From NCBI RefSeq assembly GCF_900112585.1, contig NZ_FOLY01000002.1, positions 124,001 through 188,000 of the forward strand: a DNA stretch of 64,000 bases. The letters are read 5' to 3'. Below the pieces are notes generated by a model. That model was not told the DNA's origin, did not search any database, and was given only the letters and a program-made list of their open reading frames with translations. Position numbers and translations under genes: made by a program. The stretch comes from Kushneria avicenniae. Its GTDB lineage: Bacteria; Pseudomonadota; Gammaproteobacteria; Pseudomonadales; Halomonadaceae. Below, piece after piece: positions 7,773 through 16,630 of this stretch (position 1 is its first letter; each line of letters begins with the position of its first letter).

Positions 7773-9721
7773 GAAATGTCCTGAAGCTGATGCGCAGCCG
7801 CTCCTTTGCGCCCTTTTTCTGGACCCAGGCGCTGGGCGCCTTCAACGATAACGTTTTCAAAAACGTTCTGCTGCTGCTGGTGACCTTCGTGGCCGTGCCT
7901 CAGCTGGGCTGGGATGCGGGACTGATCAACAACCTGGCGGCGGCGCTGTTCATCCTGCCCTATCTCCTGTTTTCTGCCTGGGGCGGGCAGCTTGCCGACT
8001 ATCGGGACAAGCGTCAGCTCATCATTGCGCTCAAATGGCTGGAACTGGCCACCATGAGCTGCGCGGCGCTGGCTATCTGGCTAAACGCCTACGCCCTGCT
8101 GCTGGGGCTCTTGTTCATGATGGGGACCCAGTCGGCGCTGTTCGGTCCGGTCAAATACGCCATTCTGCCTCAGCACGTGCAGCGTACCGAACTGGTTCAG
8201 GCCAATGCCTGGGTGGAGATGGGCACCTTTCTGGCGATCCTGCTCGGAACGCTCGGCGCCGGCATTCTCATGGCGCTGGGGGGCAGCCAGGCTCACCTGC
8301 TGATCGGCGCCACGCTGATCATCGTCTCGCTGGGTGGGCTGGGCGCGTCACTGCTGGTGCCTTCTGCGCCTGCCAGTCTTCAGGGGAAGCTGAAATGGCA
8401 GCCCCTTCGTGGTTCCTGGCAGGTGCTCTCAAGCGCCTGGCGCTCGCCTCGAATCTTTCGTGCCCTGATCGGCATCAGCGTATTCTGGTTTCTGGGGGCC
8501 TGCTATCTGACCCAGCTGCCGCTGTGGACGCGCAACGTGGTGCACGGCCAGGCGGGGGCAGTGACGATGCTGCTGGCAGCCTTTGCCGTTGGCGTGGGGC
8601 TGGGGTCGCTGATCTGTGCTCGTCTATCGGCCGGTCGGCTGGAGGTGGGGCTGGTGCCCATTGGCGCCTTCGTGCTGGCACTGGCAGGGTTTGATTTTGC
8701 CACCCATCCGGCGCTGGGGGCGGGGATCAACACCATGACCGAGCTTGTGGCCATGCCGCGCTTCTGGTGGATGCTGCTGGATCTGATCCTGATCGGCGCC
8801 GGTGGCGGTCTCTATATCATTCCGCTGTATACGCTGGTGCAGATTTTAAGCAGCGACGGAGACCGGGCGCGCATGATCGCTGCCAACAACATTCTCAACG
8901 CGCTGTTCATGGTGCTGTCAGCAGTTTTCGGGGCCGTGCTGATCGGTGTCATGGAGATTACCCTGCACACGTTTTTTGCCTCACTGTCGGTGATTTCGCT
9001 GATCACGGCGCTGGTCTGTGCGGTGCTGCAGGCCCGTCCGATGATGCGCATCAGTATCTTCGTGCTGGTGCATATGTGGTATCGACTACGGATTCGCGGT
9101 ATCGAAAACATTCCCGATGAGGGGGCCGCGATCGTGGTCTGTAACCACGTCAGCTTTATGGATGCCCTGGTCATGGGGGGGGCGAGCCCGCGGCCGCTGC
9201 GGTTTTTGATGGACAAGCCGATCTACGAGTCGCCCTGGCTCAACTGGTTTTTCCGCATGGCCGGTGCCATCCCGGTCGCTTCCGAGCGCCGTGATCCCAA
9301 GGGGATGCGCCGGGCGCTGGATATGGTCAGCAAGGCACTGCAGAACGGGGAGGTGGTCATGCTGTTCCCCGAGGGGCGGCTGACCCGGGATGGCCGGATG
9401 AACGAGTTTCGTCGCGGCATCGATCTGATCCTCAAGCGGGATCCGGTGCCGGTCGTCCCGGCCGCGCTCTCCGGGCTCTGGGGGTCGTGGTCATCACGCT
9501 ATAACGGTGTACCCTTCAAGGGCATACCCGGACGCTTTCGGGCAAAGGTGTGTCTGAGCTTTGGCGCGCCGGTCGATTCGGAAACCGTCACCCGTGACTC
9601 GCTGCAGGCAAGTGTTGCGGCGCTCAAGACCAGCATCGACCCTCATGCCAGTAACAAGCCTGTCAAAACGCCGGTCGCCCTGACCGACACCCGGGACGCG
9701 GAACAGGAAGCAGCGCGTTAG
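7769..9721 (+). CDS. MFS transporter (LplT-like) fused to PlsC acyltransferase
   Basis: The 650-residue membrane protein joins a major-facilitator domain (about residues 10-415, starting with FWTQALGAFNDNVFKN as in lysophospholipid transporters) to a 1-acylglycerophosphate acyltransferase domain (about 440-620). The acyltransferase carries the catalytic NHVSFMD (459-465) and FPEG (533-536) motifs. Known relatives flip lysophospholipids inward and re-acylate them; related fusions also contain an acyl-ACP synthetase domain, which is absent here, so the acyl donor must come from elsewhere. It starts at a TTG overlapping the TetR stop. Phospholipid remodelling is the likely role, by family. Confidence 0.85.
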   Translation: MRNVLKLMRSRSFAPFFWTQALGAFNDNVFKNVLLLLVTFVAVPQLGWDAGLINNLAAALFILPYLLFSAWGGQLADYRDKRQLIIALKWLELATMSCAALAIWLNAYALLLGLLFMMGTQSALFGPVKYAILPQHVQRTELVQANAWVEMGTFLAILLGTLGAGILMALGGSQAHLLIGATLIIVSLGGLGASLLVPSAPASLQGKLKWQPLRGSWQVLSSAWRSPRIFRALIGISVFWFLGACYLTQLPLWTRNVVHGQAGAVTMLLAAFAVGVGLGSLICARLSAGRLEVGLVPIGAFVLALAGFDFATHPALGAGINTMTELVAMPRFWWMLLDLILIGAGGGLYIIPLYTLVQILSSDGDRARMIAANNILNALFMVLSAVFGAVLIGVMEITLHTFFASLSVISLITALVCAVLQARPMMRISIFVLVHMWYRLRIRGIENIPDEGAAIVVCNHVSFMDALVMGGASPRPLRFLMDKPIYESPWLNWFFRMAGAIPVASERRDPKGMRRALDMVSKALQNGEVVMLFPEGRLTRDGRMNEFRRGIDLILKRDPVPVVPAALSGLWGSWSSRYNGVPFKGIPGRFRAKVCLSFGAPVDSETVTRDSLQASVAALKTSIDPHASNKPVKTPVALTDTRDAEQEAAR

Positions 9722-9739
9722 ACGCGTTCGGAGAAGCCG

Positions 9740-11056
9740 TTAGTTCGATACTGGGGTGGGCAGTTCCACGGTCACGGCCAGCCCGCCCAGGTCGCTTTCA
9801 CCGAGATGAATCTCGCCACCGTGGTGGTGGACAATCTGCTCCACGATGCCCAGCCCGAGACCGTGGCCGCTGACCTGCTCGTCAAGGCGCGTGCCACGCC
9901 CCATGACCCGTGCCCGCTGATCGGGGGGAATGCCGGGGCCATCATCCTCGATGAGCATCACGAATCGGCCCCTGTCGCAGGACATGGTCAGTCGGGCGAT
10001 GCCGTGGGCCCATTTGCCGGCGTTGTCCAGCAGGTTACCCAGAATTTCCAGTAGCTCGTCACGGTCCCAGGGCAGAGGTGTCAGCAGCGTATTGTTGTTG
10101 ATGAAGGTGACGTTGGTGTGGATTTCGCGCAGCGTGTCCAGCAGCGGCTGAATGTCGCTGTCGGGCTGAAAGCGGGCCGCTGCGGAGACCTCGCCGGTAT
10201 CCAGCCTGGCGCGCTGAAGCTCTTTTTCTACCAGGCGATGAATGTCGTCGAGTCTGGCATGAAGGGACTGGCGCAGATCGGGGAACTGCTCGAGCTCACG
10301 ACGTGCCAGCTGCGTCTCCATTACGGACAGGGGCGTCTTGAGGGCATGGCCCAGATTGGCAATGCCGTCGCGCGAGCGGTTGAGTACGCGCTCGATACGC
10401 TCCAGCTGGTGGTTGAGCTCATCAACGAAGGGCGCTATCTCGTCCGGTACCCGGGTTTCCAGCGCCATGCGCTTGCCTTCATGCAGCTGGGCCAGCTCGC
10501 GCTGCAGCTTCTCCAGCGGCATGAGTCCAAGGCGAATGACGCGGCGCTGGATGAAGACCAGCAGGATGGCCATGACGCCGCCCAGCCCCCAGATGCAAAG
10601 ACGCAGCCAGTCCAGCCGTCGGGTTACGGTGCTGTAGTCCAGCGCCGTGGTAATGGTGAAGTGATGCTGACCGCGATGATACTGCCCGGTCCAGGCCAGC
10701 AGTGACTGGTTTTCGGGACCCTCACGGATCTGGGCGGTATCCCCCTGCACCGGCTTGAGCCGGTGATCCCACAGCGAGCGCGAGCGCAGGTGAATGGTGT
10801 CATCGATATCAATGACAAAATACTGGCCCGAATAGACCTGGTTGAAGGAGGCCCGAAGGCGCAGTGGATCGATTCGGACCTGATTGTCCCGATCCACCGG
10901 CAGGGTGGCCAGACTCTCGGCGTCCTCGCGCAGGCGTTCGGTCAGATAGTCCCTGAGAACGTAGTCAAACAGTACCACGCTGCCATGGGCGAGCAGCAGC
11001 ATGACGACCAGTACCGAGGCCAGCAGGCCCAGATCGAGGCGACGCGTCAGTGACAT
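9740..11056 (-). CDS. PhoQ-like sensor histidine kinase
   Basis: This 438-residue inner-membrane kinase has a transmembrane helix at about residues 10-31, a periplasmic sensor of about 120 residues, a second helix at about 152-170, a HAMP-like linker, a dimerisation/phosphoacceptor helix with His237 in NLGHALKTPLSV, and a C-terminal ATPase domain with the N box (LLDNAGKWA) and EDDGPGI and GHGLGLGI G boxes. Its ATG overlaps the response regulator stop by one base (TGATG), so kinase translation is coupled. The sensor is shorter than E. coli PhoQ; the stimulus is unknown. Confidence 0.88.
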   Translation of the reverse strand: MSLTRRLDLGLLASVLVVMLLLAHGSVVLFDYVLRDYLTERLREDAESLATLPVDRDNQVRIDPLRLRASFNQVYSGQYFVIDIDDTIHLRSRSLWDHRLKPVQGDTAQIREGPENQSLLAWTGQYHRGQHHFTITTALDYSTVTRRLDWLRLCIWGLGGVMAILLVFIQRRVIRLGLMPLEKLQRELAQLHEGKRMALETRVPDEIAPFVDELNHQLERIERVLNRSRDGIANLGHALKTPLSVMETQLARRELEQFPDLRQSLHARLDDIHRLVEKELQRARLDTGEVSAAARFQPDSDIQPLLDTLREIHTNVTFINNNTLLTPLPWDRDELLEILGNLLDNAGKWAHGIARLTMSCDRGRFVMLIEDDGPGIPPDQRARVMGRGTRLDEQVSGHGLGLGIVEQIVHHHGGEIHLGESDLGGLAVTVELPTPVSN

Positions 11057-11736
11057 CAGGCGGCGGCGCTGTCACCGCCGAAACGATAGCCCTGACCGCG
11101 CTGGGTGATAATCACGCCACGACCCAGTTTCTGACGAAGGTGATTGATATGCACCTCGACCACGTTGGGATTGCGGTCGTGTTCGCTGTCATAAAGATGA
11201 TCGAGCAGGCGGTCCTTGGCGATGACATGGTCGGGATGCAGCATCAGATAGCGCAGGATCGCAAATTCAGCGCGTGTCAGGTTGACCGGCGTGTCATCGG
11301 AGGTGCGCCAGGCGCTCTGGCCGTTTTCGTCCAGTACGACACCGGCGACCGAAATGGTCGGCGAAGGTCGCTGGCCGTGACGGCGGCGTACCAGCGCCTG
11401 AAGGCGCAGGATCAGTTCATCGGGATGGAAGGGTTTGGGCAGATAGTCATCGGCTCCGGCACGCAGGCCGGTGATGCGCTCACTCCAGCTGGAGCGGGCC
11501 GTCAGAATCAGAATGGGGGTGTCCAGTCCGTCGGCGCGCCACTGTTCCAGCAGCGTCAGTCCCGGGCGTCCGGGCAGACCCAGATCAAGGATAATGATGT
11601 CAAAGGGCTCGCTGGTGGCCATGACGGCCGCGTCACGGCCGTCCGTGCACCAGTCAACGGCGTAGCCGTGCTGGGTAAACAAGGCCGTCAGTTCGTCCGC
11701 AAGCGGGACGTTGTCTTCAATCAGTAGCAGCCGCAT
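11056..11736 (-). CDS. OmpR/PhoP-family response regulator
   Basis: The 226-residue protein has a receiver domain (1-115) with acidic pocket Glu7-Asp8, phosphoacceptor Asp51 in LDLGLPG and the conserved Lys in YLPKPF. A winged-helix DNA-binding domain (about 125-222) follows, with [14 protein letters not shown] and the recognition segment [13 protein letters not shown]. It partners the downstream kinase and follows a PepSY gene, with whose 3' end it overlaps by 20 bases. PhoP/QseB-type is the closest class; the regulon cannot be read from this window. Confidence 0.92.
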   Translation of the reverse strand: MRLLLIEDNVPLADELTALFTQHGYAVDWCTDGRDAAVMATSEPFDIIILDLGLPGRPGLTLLEQWRADGLDTPILILTARSSWSERITGLRAGADDYLPKPFHPDELILRLQALVRRRHGQRPSPTISVAGVVLDENGQSAWRTSDDTPVNLTRAEFAILRYLMLHPDHVIAKDRLLDHLYDSEHDRNPNVVEVHINHLRQKLGRGVIITQRGQGYRFGGDSAAA

Positions 11737-12082
11737 GGTTACCCCTCTCTTCTTCTATATCCAGGTGCCTGCCGGTAACGGCATCGAACCGAAGCGCCCT
11801 TATCTGTCCATCATGATCGAGCATGTCGATTTCGTAAACATAACGTTGGTTGACACAGTCGAGCTTGGCCTCGAGCAGCTTGCCGCTGCGATGTTTTCGG
11901 GCTTCTTCCAGAATGGCCGGAAAGGGCTCGATATGTCCGTTTTCGGTCATCTGCAGCACCTCGTCCTGGGATACGTCGCGGCCTTCTTTGGGGCAGGCGC
12001 TGACAATCCCCATCAAAAATGGCAGCAGCATCAGGCAGCAGAAAAGGGACAGACGCAGCCGAAGGCTATCCATGAACATCAT
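11717..12082 (-). CDS. Exported PepSY-domain protein
   Basis: A 121-residue protein with a hydrophobic N-terminal signal (about residues 5-30) ending in IVSAC, which could be a lipobox (V-S-A-C) or a plain signal-peptidase site. The rest forms one PepSY domain with [47 protein letters not shown]. PepSY proteins of this type often sit beside two-component systems and modulate kinases or peptidases in the periplasm. The ATG at 12082 has AGG seven bases upstream; the gene overlaps the regulator start by 20 bases, so it is the first gene of a three-gene operon. Confidence 0.8.
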   Translation of the reverse strand: MMFMDSLRLRLSLFCCLMLLPFLMGIVSACPKEGRDVSQDEVLQMTENGHIEPFPAILEEARKHRSGKLLEAKLDCVNQRYVYEIDMLDHDGQIRALRFDAVTGRHLDIEEERGNHAAATD

Positions 12083-12120
12083 GTTGACCTGTTGCACGCA
12101 GGGCGGGCGGAAAAGTGGGC

Positions 12121-12160
12121 GATATCATCATGCGTCCTCGAGACGAGCATCATGGATATC
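12121..12160. repeat. 40-bp imperfect dyad upstream of the PepSY operon
   Basis: The segment begins and ends with GATATC, has ATCATGC/GCATCATG inner arms, and is centred on CTCGAG. One mismatch and a one-base bulge interrupt the arms next to the outer GATATC. It lies 38-78 bases before the PepSY start codon on the minus strand, so it could be an operator or a folded leader RNA. Confidence 0.5.
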
Positions 12161-12225
12161 GCGCAACTTAACAAAACAGGCTTAATTCAATCTCAAAAGG
12201 CGCACTGTATCAGGCCTGTATCGGC

Positions 12226-13521
12226 TTAATGACGCGCCTCGGAAGTCCGTGTGACGCGTCGCTGGGTCTGCCAGCATCGTGTCGAAGTGATCAGGTTTTC
12301 CTTTATTTCAAGAATCTCGAGACGGATGGGGCCGATCTCCAGGCTGGCGGGAGCATCGGGGAAGGATTCCAGATACTCCAGAATCAGGCCGTTGAGCGTC
12401 TTCGGGCCGCTGGTGGGCAGCTGCCAGCCCAGCACCTTGTTGATTTCACGGATATTGGCGGTGCCGTCAATAATGTAGCTGCCGTCTTCCTGCTGATGAA
12501 TTTCCTGATGCGTATCGGCGATGTCGGTGGTGAACTCGCCCACGATCTCTTCGAGAATATCCTCGAGCGTGACCAGTCCCTGTACGTCGCCGTACTCGTC
12601 GACCACGATACCGATACGTCGCTTTTGCTGCTGAAAATTGAGCAGTTGCGTATGCAGCGGCGTGGATTCAGGCACGAAGTAGGGTTCGCGCGCTTCCTGT
12701 ACGATGGAGGCCTTGCTGACGCTGGGCTGGGACATGACGCGTGCGGCGTTACGCAGATGCAAAATGCCGATGATGTTGTTGATGTCGCCCTTGTAGACCG
12801 GCACCCGCGTGTGCTGACTGGTACGAATTTCCGACAGCAGCGTTTCCAGATCATCCTCGAGATCAAGGCCCACGACCTCGTGGCGGGGCACCATGATGTC
12901 GTTGACCGTGACGTTTTCCAGATCAAGGATCGACAGCAGCATGGTCTGGTGGCGACGCGGGATCATGGTGCCGGCTTCATGCACGACCGTACGCAGTTCG
13001 TCGCGGGTCAGATGCGCGGCGCCGCCGTCCATTTCACGAATGCCGGCCAGGCGCAGCAGGCTGTTGGAAATACCGTTGACCAGCCAGACCAGCGGATACA
13101 GAACGCGCAGCAGCGGGTCGAGAATCAGTGAGGCGGGAAAGGCAATCTTGTCCGGGCGCAGGGCAGCCATGGTCTTGGGGGTGACCTCTGCAAAGATCAG
13201 CACCACCAGTGTCAGAATGGCCGTCGAGATGGCCGGCCCTGACACTTCGCCGAAAAAGTGAATGGCAATGATGGTACCGATCGAGGCGGCCAGATTGTTG
13301 ACGAAGTTGTTGCCGATCAGAATGACGCCGATCAGCCGGTCCGGACGCGAGAGCATGCGCAGCACTCGTTTGGCGGACTTGTGCCCCGTATTGGCCTGAT
13401 GCTTCAACCGGTAGCGGTTGATGGACATCATGCCGGTTTCCGAGCTCGAGAAAAAAGCAGACAGGATAATGAGCAGCACGAGCAGGGCAAACATCAGCCC
13501 CAGGGGAGTGTCTTCGCTCAA
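12226..13521 (-). CDS. yfjD: CNNM/CorC-family membrane protein (YfjD-like)
   Basis: This 431-residue inner-membrane protein has the CNNM transmembrane domain (about residues 1-190; LSAFFSSSETGMMSINRYRLKH near the start and EVTPKTMA in the middle). A CBS pair follows (about 200-325; IMVPRHEVVGLDLED and DEYGDVQGLVTLEDILEEIVGEF), then a C-terminal CorC/HlyC domain (about 340-425). Relatives are implicated in Mg2+ or cobalt handling. It sits directly before ypjD and ffh, the same neighbourhood as E. coli yfjD. Confidence 0.9.
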   Translation of the reverse strand: MSEDTPLGLMFALLVLLIILSAFFSSSETGMMSINRYRLKHQANTGHKSAKRVLRMLSRPDRLIGVILIGNNFVNNLAASIGTIIAIHFFGEVSGPAISTAILTLVVLIFAEVTPKTMAALRPDKIAFPASLILDPLLRVLYPLVWLVNGISNSLLRLAGIREMDGGAAHLTRDELRTVVHEAGTMIPRRHQTMLLSILDLENVTVNDIMVPRHEVVGLDLEDDLETLLSEIRTSQHTRVPVYKGDINNIIGILHLRNAARVMSQPSVSKASIVQEAREPYFVPESTPLHTQLLNFQQQKRRIGIVVDEYGDVQGLVTLEDILEEIVGEFTTDIADTHQEIHQQEDGSYIIDGTANIREINKVLGWQLPTSGPKTLNGLILEYLESFPDAPASLEIGPIRLEILEIKENLITSTRCWQTQRRVTRTSEARH

Positions 13522-13621
13522 GGTCGGAGGGTCCTCGGAATCAGTTATCGGTCGTTTTTAGGAACTTGTGCCATGGGTGTCAAGGCGGCATTGGCCGAAC
13601 GCCACCGCCCTGATGCACTGC

Positions 13622-14416
13622 TCAGCCATGCAGCAGCTGCACGATCAGCCTGGTGCCAAAGTAGGCCAGCAGCAATACGATCACGGCCCCCAGTGTCCAG
13701 CGAATGGCCCAGAGCCCGCGCCAGCCACGCTGGTATCGACCCCAGAGAAGAATGGAAAACAGTACCCATGCCAGCAGGGACAGTACGGTCTTGTGCGCCA
13801 GATGCTGGGCAAAGAGATCGTTGATGAACAAAAAGCCGCTGATGATCGAGGCGGTCAGAAAAACCATGCCACAGATGATCAGCTCAAACATCAGCCGCTC
13901 CATGGTGGTCAGCGGCGGCAGGACCTGAATAATGCCGCGCAGATGGTTGTGCTTGAGCGCGTGGGTCTGGACGGCCAGCAACACGGCCTGCCCGGCGGCA
14001 ATGATCAAAAAGGCATAGGCCAGCACCGAGGTGGCAATGTGTGTGAGCATGCCGGGGGTAAAACCATATTCGATGCTGGACTGCGGAAAGCCGACGGCGC
14101 CCACCACGCTCAGGGCGGCCAGCGGATAAAGCCCCACTGATGCCGGCATCAGCGGTTTTTTGATGCTGGCCAGCAACAGCAGGGCGGCAATCAGGAAAAA
14201 GACCAGCGACACCGTTTCGGAAATGCCCAGGTGCAGGCCTTCGTGAGCGCTCAGCGTGGTGTAGACCACAACGCCGTGGCCGATCACGGCCAGCGCGCTG
14301 GCCGCACTGACCAGCCCCTGTCGCGGCGGCAGGCGTCGCGTCAGCGAAAGCATCTGACGACAGGCGGCTGTGCAGTAAAACACGACTGCCACAAGGGCAG
14401 AGAAAAGCGTGAGCAT
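13622..14416 (-). CDS. ypjD: Inner-membrane CcsA-related protein YpjD
   Basis: The 264-residue protein matches the E. coli length (263) and has about eight hydrophobic segments. It belongs to the cytochrome c assembly (CcsA/CcmC-like) family: the conserved stretches SSIEYGFTPGMLTHIATSV and FLFINDLFAQHLAHKTVLSLLAW are visible, with histidines that could hold heme. The function of YpjD itself is not established. The ATG at 14416 gives MLTLFSALVAV, the usual N-terminus; a much longer open frame upstream is a shadow of ffh. It is divergent from ffh. Confidence 0.87.
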   Translation of the reverse strand: MLTLFSALVAVVFYCTAACRQMLSLTRRLPPRQGLVSAASALAVIGHGVVVYTTLSAHEGLHLGISETVSLVFFLIAALLLLASIKKPLMPASVGLYPLAALSVVGAVGFPQSSIEYGFTPGMLTHIATSVLAYAFLIIAAGQAVLLAVQTHALKHNHLRGIIQVLPPLTTMERLMFELIICGMVFLTASIISGFLFINDLFAQHLAHKTVLSLLAWVLFSILLWGRYQRGWRGLWAIRWTLGAVIVLLLAYFGTRLIVQLLHG

Positions 14417-14622
14417 CGTTATATGACAATCCGTATGGAAATCGCGAATCAGGCGTGCGAGTCGTGATGCATGGTACCCGTGATACATGGTGCAGGGTGG
14501 CACTACTATACCGGGAGCCATGCCTGATCGAAACCGGGCACCACAGGCGCATGGCGGGTGTTTCCCGTCTTCATTTGACATGAATCCGCCCGACGCTGAT
14601 GCATGCCGGCGCTTTGAACCGT

Positions 14623-14628
14623 TATAAT
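14623..14628 (+). promoter_or_regulatory. -10 box of the ffh promoter
   Basis: A perfect TATAAT lies about 77 bases before the ffh start codon. No good -35 hexamer is found 16-18 bases upstream (a TTGACA at 14575 is too far), so the -10 carries the call. Confidence 0.45.
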
Positions 14629-14704
14629 GCGCGCAACATTTTCCGGTCTCGGCATGGGCGCCCCTCACGTTTCTGCCGCCGCCGCTGCACCATCGGAGAA
14701 GCTC

Positions 14705-16135
14705 ATGTTTGATAGTCTGACAGATCGTCTCTCCCATACGCTCAGATCCGTGACCGGGCAGGCACGGCTGACCGAGGAGAACATCAAGGATACCCTGCGC
14801 GAGGTTCGTCGCGCGCTGCTGGAAGCCGACGTATCGCTGTCGGTCGTCAAGGATTTCGTCGAGCGCGTGCGTGCGCGCGCCGTCGGACAGGAGGTGTCCA
14901 AAAGCCTGTCGCCCGGTCAGCAGTTCGTCAAGATCGTCCAGCAGGAGCTGGAAACCACCATGGGCGAGGGCAACGTGCCCCTCGAGCTCAGGCAGACACC
15001 ATCCGTCATTTTGATGGCCGGTCTGCAGGGCGCGGGCAAGACCACCTCGGTTGCCAAGCTGGCCCGTTTCCTGCGCGAGCGTGAGAAGAAAAAGGTGCTG
15101 GTGGTCTCCGCCGACGTCTATCGTCCGGCGGCGATCGATCAGCTCGAGACGCTGGCACAGGAGGTCGGCGTCGAGTTCTTCCCCTCGAGCAGCGATCAGC
15201 AGCCGACCGCGATTGCCGAGGCGGCCATTCGTCACGCCCGTATCCAGTTCTTTGATGTCGTACTGGTCGATACGGCCGGCCGTCTGCACATCGACGAGAC
15301 CATGATGGGCGAGATTCGCGATCTGCATCGCGCCATTTCACCCCAGGAAACGCTGTTTGTCGTCGATGCCATGACGGGGCAGGACGCTGCCAACACAGCG
15401 CACGCCTTCCATGAGGCGCTGCCGCTCACCGGTGTGATCCTGACCAAGGCCGACGGTGACTCCCGCGGCGGTGCCGCGCTGTCGGTACGTCATATCACCG
15501 GCAAGCCGATCAAGTTCATGGGTATGGGAGAGAAAACCGATGCCCTCGAGCCCTTCTATCCTGATCGCGTGGCCTCGCGCATTCTGGGCATGGGCGATGT
15601 GCTCAGTCTGATCGAGGAGGCCGAGCGCAAGGTTGACCGCAGCAAGGCGGATCAGCTCTCCAAAAAGATCAAGAAGGGCGAAAGCTTCGATCTCGAGGAC
15701 TTCCGCGACCAGCTTCAGCAGCTCAAGAACATGGGCGGCATGGGCAGCCTGATGGAGAAACTTCCGGGCATGGGCCAGATGGCCGAGATGGCTCAGGGTC
15801 AGGCCAGCGAGAAGGAGTTCGGCAAGCTCGAGTCGATGATCAACTCCATGACGCCGAAGGAGCGCCGCAAGCCCGATCTGATCAACGGTTCGCGCAAGCG
15901 TCGCATCTGTGCCGGCTCCGGAACGACCGTGCCGGATCTCAATCGTCTGCTCAAGCAGCACAAGCAGATGCAGAAGATGATGAAAAAGATGGGCAAGAAG
16001 GGCGGCATGCAGAAAATGATGCGCAGCATGAGTTCCATGATGGGCGGCGGTGGTGCGGGTGGCCCCGGCGGCGGCATGGGAGGCATGGGCGGTCCCGGCG
16101 GTATGGGAGGCTCGGGCGGTTTCCCGCGTCGCTGA
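14705..16135 (+). CDS. ffh: Signal recognition particle GTPase Ffh
   Basis: Ffh binds 4.5S RNA and the signal sequences of nascent membrane proteins, and docks on FtsY. The 476-residue protein has the N domain (1-90), the G domain with GLQGAGKTTS (P-loop), DTAGR and TKADGDSRGGAA, and a methionine-rich M domain with RRKPDLINGSRKRRI for RNA binding. The ATG at 14705 gives MFDSLTDRL with GGAGA upstream. Unusually, the C-terminus carries a roughly 30-residue tail made almost only of Gly and Met with a few Pro (GGMGGMGGPGG-like) after the M-domain helices. Confidence 0.97.
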   Translation: MFDSLTDRLSHTLRSVTGQARLTEENIKDTLREVRRALLEADVSLSVVKDFVERVRARAVGQEVSKSLSPGQQFVKIVQQELETTMGEGNVPLELRQTPSVILMAGLQGAGKTTSVAKLARFLREREKKKVLVVSADVYRPAAIDQLETLAQEVGVEFFPSSSDQQPTAIAEAAIRHARIQFFDVVLVDTAGRLHIDETMMGEIRDLHRAISPQETLFVVDAMTGQDAANTAHAFHEALPLTGVILTKADGDSRGGAALSVRHITGKPIKFMGMGEKTDALEPFYPDRVASRILGMGDVLSLIEEAERKVDRSKADQLSKKIKKGESFDLEDFRDQLQQLKNMGGMGSLMEKLPGMGQMAEMAQGQASEKEFGKLESMINSMTPKERRKPDLINGSRKRRICAGSGTTVPDLNRLLKQHKQMQKMMKKMGKKGGMQKMMRSMSSMMGGGGAGGPGGGMGGMGGPGGMGGSGGFPRR

Positions 16136-16177
16136 GTCATGTTCGATTCTGCTTGCAGGGTAGATGCATTCATGCAG

Positions 16178-16206
16178 TTCCCAAGCCTTGAAATTTCCCG
16201 TAGAAT
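16178..16206 (+). promoter_or_regulatory. Promoter of the rpsP-rimM-trmD-rplS operon
   Basis: TTCCCA (16178-16183), a 17-base spacer and TAGAAT (16201-16206) form a good sigma-70 promoter in the 217-base ffh-rpsP gap. The predicted leader is about 140 bases long and could carry ribosomal-protein regulation; its folding was not resolved beyond a short hairpin near 16308-16326. Confidence 0.55.
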
Positions 16207-16352
16207 ACCGCGTCTTCGAGAAGCGGCGCGCCTGCGCATGGTGTTTTCCGGAACGATTTTTCGGGAAATACCGGTGATCAGGGCGATGTACGCAACATGT
16301 TATGGCCTTGTCGTGCTGCCGGTACGACGCTACTCCAACTGAAGGACTTTAA

Positions 16353-16613
16353 ATGGTTACCATTCGTCTGGCACGTGGTGGCGCCAAGAAGCGTCCCTTT
16401 TATCACCTGCATGTGACCGATTCGCGCGTCAAGCGTGACGGCAGCTATCTGGAACAGGTGGGCTTTTTCAACCCGATCGCCCGTGGTCAGCAGGAACGTC
16501 TGCGCATCGACCTCGAGCGCATTGAGCACTGGCAGGCTCAGGGTGCTCAGCTCTCTGATCGCGTTGCCGAGCTGGTGCGTTTCGCGCGCAAGCAGCAAAC
16601 CGCTTCCGCCTGA
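16353..16613 (+). CDS. rpsP: 30S ribosomal protein S16
   Basis: S16 is an assembly protein of the small subunit that binds 16S rRNA. The 86-residue product shows the family signature [25 protein letters not shown]-like N-terminus and [14 protein letters not shown] lies nine bases before the ATG. It heads the conserved operon with rimM, trmD and rplS. Confidence 0.98.
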   Translation: MVTIRLARGGAKKRPFYHLHVTDSRVKRDGSYLEQVGFFNPIARGQQERLRIDLERIEHWQAQGAQLSDRVAELVRFARKQQTASA

Positions 16614-16630
16614 TCGGTACTGGAATCGGT

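Noticed and set aside
12161-12225. TTAAG/GTTAAG repeats as a PhoP box
   Set aside because: The repeats are not spaced at the 11-base period of PhoP boxes and lack the GTTTA core.
14243-14254. GTGAGCGCTCAG resembling a SlmA binding site
   Set aside because: Three of twelve positions differ from GTGAGTACTCAC and it lies inside ypjD; a chance match is as likely.
14575-14628. TTGACA at 14575 as -35 of the ffh -10 box
   Set aside because: The gap to TATAAT is 42 bases, far beyond the usable 16-18.
14417-15328. Long minus-strand open frame extending ypjD through ffh
   Set aside because: The ypjD family starts at 14416; the rest is antisense to ffh and has no family features.
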